A stretch of DNA of 64,000 nucleotides, taken from positions 82,631 through 146,630 of the forward strand of contig NW_003201888.1 in the NCBI RefSeq assembly GCF_000006405.1, in the 5' to 3' direction. The number at the start of each line of letters is the position of its first letter. Position 1 is the stretch's first letter. The notes under the pieces are model-generated. The model was not told the DNA's origin, searched no databases, and saw only the letters and a program-made list of their open reading frames with translations. This DNA comes from Perkinsus marinus ATCC 50983. Taxonomy: Eukaryota > Perkinsozoa > Perkinsida > Perkinsidae. Shown piece after piece: positions 61,792 through 64,000 of this stretch. The position numbers and the translations under genes are program-made.

Positions 61792-63219
61792 ATGACAGTC
61801 GCTGAATCTCCCCTGGATGTAGCGGCTCAGATAGATGCTCTCACCGCTTCGATCGAGGCCATCCAAGATGAGGTAATACTACTGCTATTCGAAAGCATGA
61901 GTCACGATCAGAATTCGCTCATTGGAGCTGAAGCTGAGCTATTGGCTGCTTTCCTGCATGGTAAAGGCGCCGGCGCGAGTGAGTATTCTAAGTGGAGTCT
62001 TTGAAGTTCCACCTCTTTTCCGTAAAGTGCCGATTTTCGCGCTATGCAGTAGTCGTGAAATATATTTTTACTAGGGTGAAGCTCTTTTGTTGTAAGTTGA
62101 CTTGTCGTGTTTAGAAGGAGAGAAAATGGAGGGCATTGCGAGTGACTCGGATGCTCCTGGGAGGAAACTGCTGAGATACGGTGAGCAAGCTGGTGGGTAC
62201 AGTGTTGGAGGAATATATGCTCGCTTCCCTCAGCTGAGCTTAAAAATTTCCTCACTAATTATATAAGTTTACATACAATTACAAATTTTAGTATACCTGT
62301 CCATATTTCAGTAACTACAAGAATTTATATACAAATTAGAACAGAAATGTGCAGAAACCAATGAAAATTTCCCAAAAATTTCCCTCGGACTTTTCATATT
62401 GTCGCCAACACATGTGGTTGACCATATACATATTCTCACACAATGGTTTGGTCTGTTATTGCTCTTATCTCTATAGGAGGTTCTACCAGTCCTCGCAAGA
62501 CTCTTACACTCCAAGAAAAGTACGATATCGCTCAGGGAGAGGTAACAGGGGAGTGGTATCAGAATATGAATTTGAAAATAAATAATTATAGTGCGATAAC
62601 ATTTTCAATATAACTTCGGAGAGTTTGTCAATGACCTTTTTAAATACATAATGATAGTTATGGTGCTAGGATACACTCCATGCCAGAATTCATGTTCAGT
62701 CCAGTTTGGACTTCTCTGAAAAATTCTCTTTCTTCGTACAGTAGAGTTTCACCCTAGTAATATGAAAAACACTAGTGAAAAACATACTTTATACGACTAC
62801 TGCATATCACCGTGAATATCGCGTTTTTCACCGAGTTTTACGCCACTTCACGTGAAATGGGTGAAACTCCCGTGATATGAAAAACACTAGTGAAAAACGT
62901 ATCTCAGACTGCTGTCCAGCGCTAGTGTCGGGTTTTTCACAGGGCATTACGCCACTTCACGTAAAACGGGTGAAACTCCATTATTCTGATTTCTCTCGTT
63001 GTGTTCAGATGCGTATGGTGAGTATGCAAACGTCACAATCGAGCGAGCGTATTGCCTATAACATGGAGATACTCAGAGTGAAATTAATATCATCACCTTA
63101 TTCGGTATTGTTCCTTGCAGGCGTTGTTGGAAGTGGCAGAGGTTCAAGCCGCTGAAGTGAAGCGAGATGCTCTCGAATTTCGTCGTGATGTGGTAATGGG
63201 CGCTGAGAATATCAGGTGA
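61792..63219 (+). CDS. CFAP263/CCDC113-like coiled-coil axonemal protein (partial, runs right)
   Basis: Exon 1 (61792-61869) begins MTVAESPLDVAAQIDALTAS and ends IEAIQDE at donor GTAATA. Later exons: about 62116-62180 (EKMEGIASDSDAPGRKLLR), 62478-62542 (TLTLQEKYDIAQGE) and 63121-63219 (VAEVQAAEVKRDALEFRR then DVVMGAENIR). LTLxxKxDIAQxE and RDxxEFRRDVVxGxEN are characteristic of CCDC113/CFAP263, a ciliary protein linked to the radial spoke 3 and dynein-regulatory region of the axoneme. The 62116 to 62478 intron holds a MITE. The conserved RTGK continuation should lie in an exon beyond 63220, possibly outside the window. Confidence 0.65.
62200..62445 (+). mobile_element. Long MITE copy in an intron of the CFAP263-like gene
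   Basis: Begins CAGTGTTGGAGGAATATATG, then CTCGCTTCCCTCAGCTGAGC; ends ACATATTCTCACACAATG. At about 246 bp it is the longest copy; extra sequence sits around 62285-62330. Confidence 0.8.
62744..62978. repeat. Two tandem inverted-repeat-ended units (about 126 and 110 bp)
   Basis: Unit 1 runs from GAGTTTCACCC (62744-62754) to GGGTGAAACTC (62859-62869), an 11-bp perfect inverted repeat. Unit 2 follows at once and ends GGGTGAAACTC at 62968-62978. Both contain ATATGAAAAACACTAGTGAA and ACGCCACTTCACGT. Related diverged units lie at about 63244-63390 and 63840-63956. Confidence 0.85.
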
Positions 63220-63839
63220 GCAGCAAAGGGAATACTACATATTAATGGAGTTTTACTCGTGATATGGAAAAGTGGAAAACATATTTCACATTTTACTCCG
63301 CGAAAATCATTTCGTACTATCGATCGCGGAAACATATGCGTCTAAGAATTCACATGGAGTATCGCACCACTTCACGTTGATCATTCAACTCCAATGATAT
63401 GTAGTATTCGTTTCATCGGGTATTCGCTCTATTGCTACATGGTGTTTGGTACGGCGTTTTCCCTGTGTAGCCGATTTTGCGGTTGACGACACGTCAGTGC
63501 AAATTTCGAGTATCAGAACCGTTCATACAGCGTTGGAAAGAACTCCATGAGGGCTTCTGAATAACTCCTATTTTTTCATCATCTATGATATGGCGGCTCT
63601 TTACCTGCACGGCTCTGTATGGTATGATATAATTTCACCGCTCGCTCCTCTGCGGGTCCTGTTTATTAGTTTGGTCGGCTAAAGTTGATGATGTGACTTA
63701 TCGTATGTAACTGCTGTAATCTACCATATCAGAGATGTATAAGTCTTTGCCCACAAAAAAGTCGTTAGTTTCACCCCGATTCTATTCAGAACATATATCA
63801 AACTCTGGTTTCCGAGTATTTCCGGAGAGAAACAGTGGA

Positions 63840-63956
63840 TATGTGCGATATGAGAAACACTAGTGGAACACATATTTCACGACTATTCCAAGGCGCAAAT
63901 ATCGCGTTTTTCACGGAGTTTTACACCACTTCACGTAAAGCGAGTGGAACTCCAGT
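63840..63956. repeat. Further copy of the GAGTTTCACCC-type unit
   Basis: Contains GATATGAGAAACACTAGTGG, ATATCGCGTTTTTCACGGAG and CACCACTTCACGTAAAGCGA and ends near GTGGAACTCC. The sequence between 63400 and 63840 has no feature I recognise. Confidence 0.75.
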
Positions 63957-64000
63957 GTGTTCGATTTGGATAGTCGTGATATTCTGATGTAATTACTATC

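Overview
The window is nuclear DNA of an intron-rich unicellular eukaryote. Genes lie on both strands, most are cut by 40-250 nt GT-AG introns, and exons run in frame across them. The gene set is that of a flagellated protist: ribosomal protein S11, UDP-glucose 6-dehydrogenase, a sterol-glucosyltransferase-like enzyme, two mARC/MOSC proteins, an SH3BP5-like Rab11 GEF, an eIF4B-like factor, RRM, RING and CCCH proteins, an OPR-type organellar RNA-binding protein and a CFAP263/CCDC113-like axonemal protein. An alveolate related to Perkinsus fits best, but that is an inference from style, not proof.

Layout. 0-11.2 kb: two paralogous polytopic membrane-protein genes on the minus strand (gene 1 leaves the left edge; gene 2 lies at 7.7-11.2 kb), with a sterol-glucosyltransferase-like gene between them. 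12.6-25.1 kb: a small basic protein, the SH3BP5-like gene, three members of a small family with one membrane helix plus a coiled coil (15.7, 23.8 and 24.6 kb), a RING gene, a 1.8-kb gene-free stretch rich in inverted repeats, an 82-bp tandem array and a Pro/Tyr/Gln-rich protein. 26.1-31.6 kb: RPS11, UDP-glucose dehydrogenase and a two-RRM protein, all minus. 34.3-45.6 kb: two CCCH genes flanking a degenerate SSU-rRNA-like stretch, an OPR-type gene and a secreted, possibly propeller-like protein. 46-55 kb: a 52-bp tandem array, a secreted Cys-rich protein, an eIF4B-like gene and a third CCCH gene. 55.7-64 kb: two tandem mARC genes and the start of a CFAP263-like gene.

Repeats shape the window. 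A short inverted-repeat element (MITE; ends CAGTGTGGGGAAATATG / CATATTTCCCCACACTG, 8-bp target duplications in the best copies, hence hAT-like) occurs more than ten times and sits mostly inside introns. Two pairs of paralogues share near-identical tracts that cover exons and introns alike while the flanks have diverged, which points to gene conversion. Microsatellites, minisatellites, palindromes, a relic of the Cys-rich gene and an SSU-rRNA-like fragment complete the picture. All gene models were built by eye from reading frames and splice signals; exon edges are best estimates.
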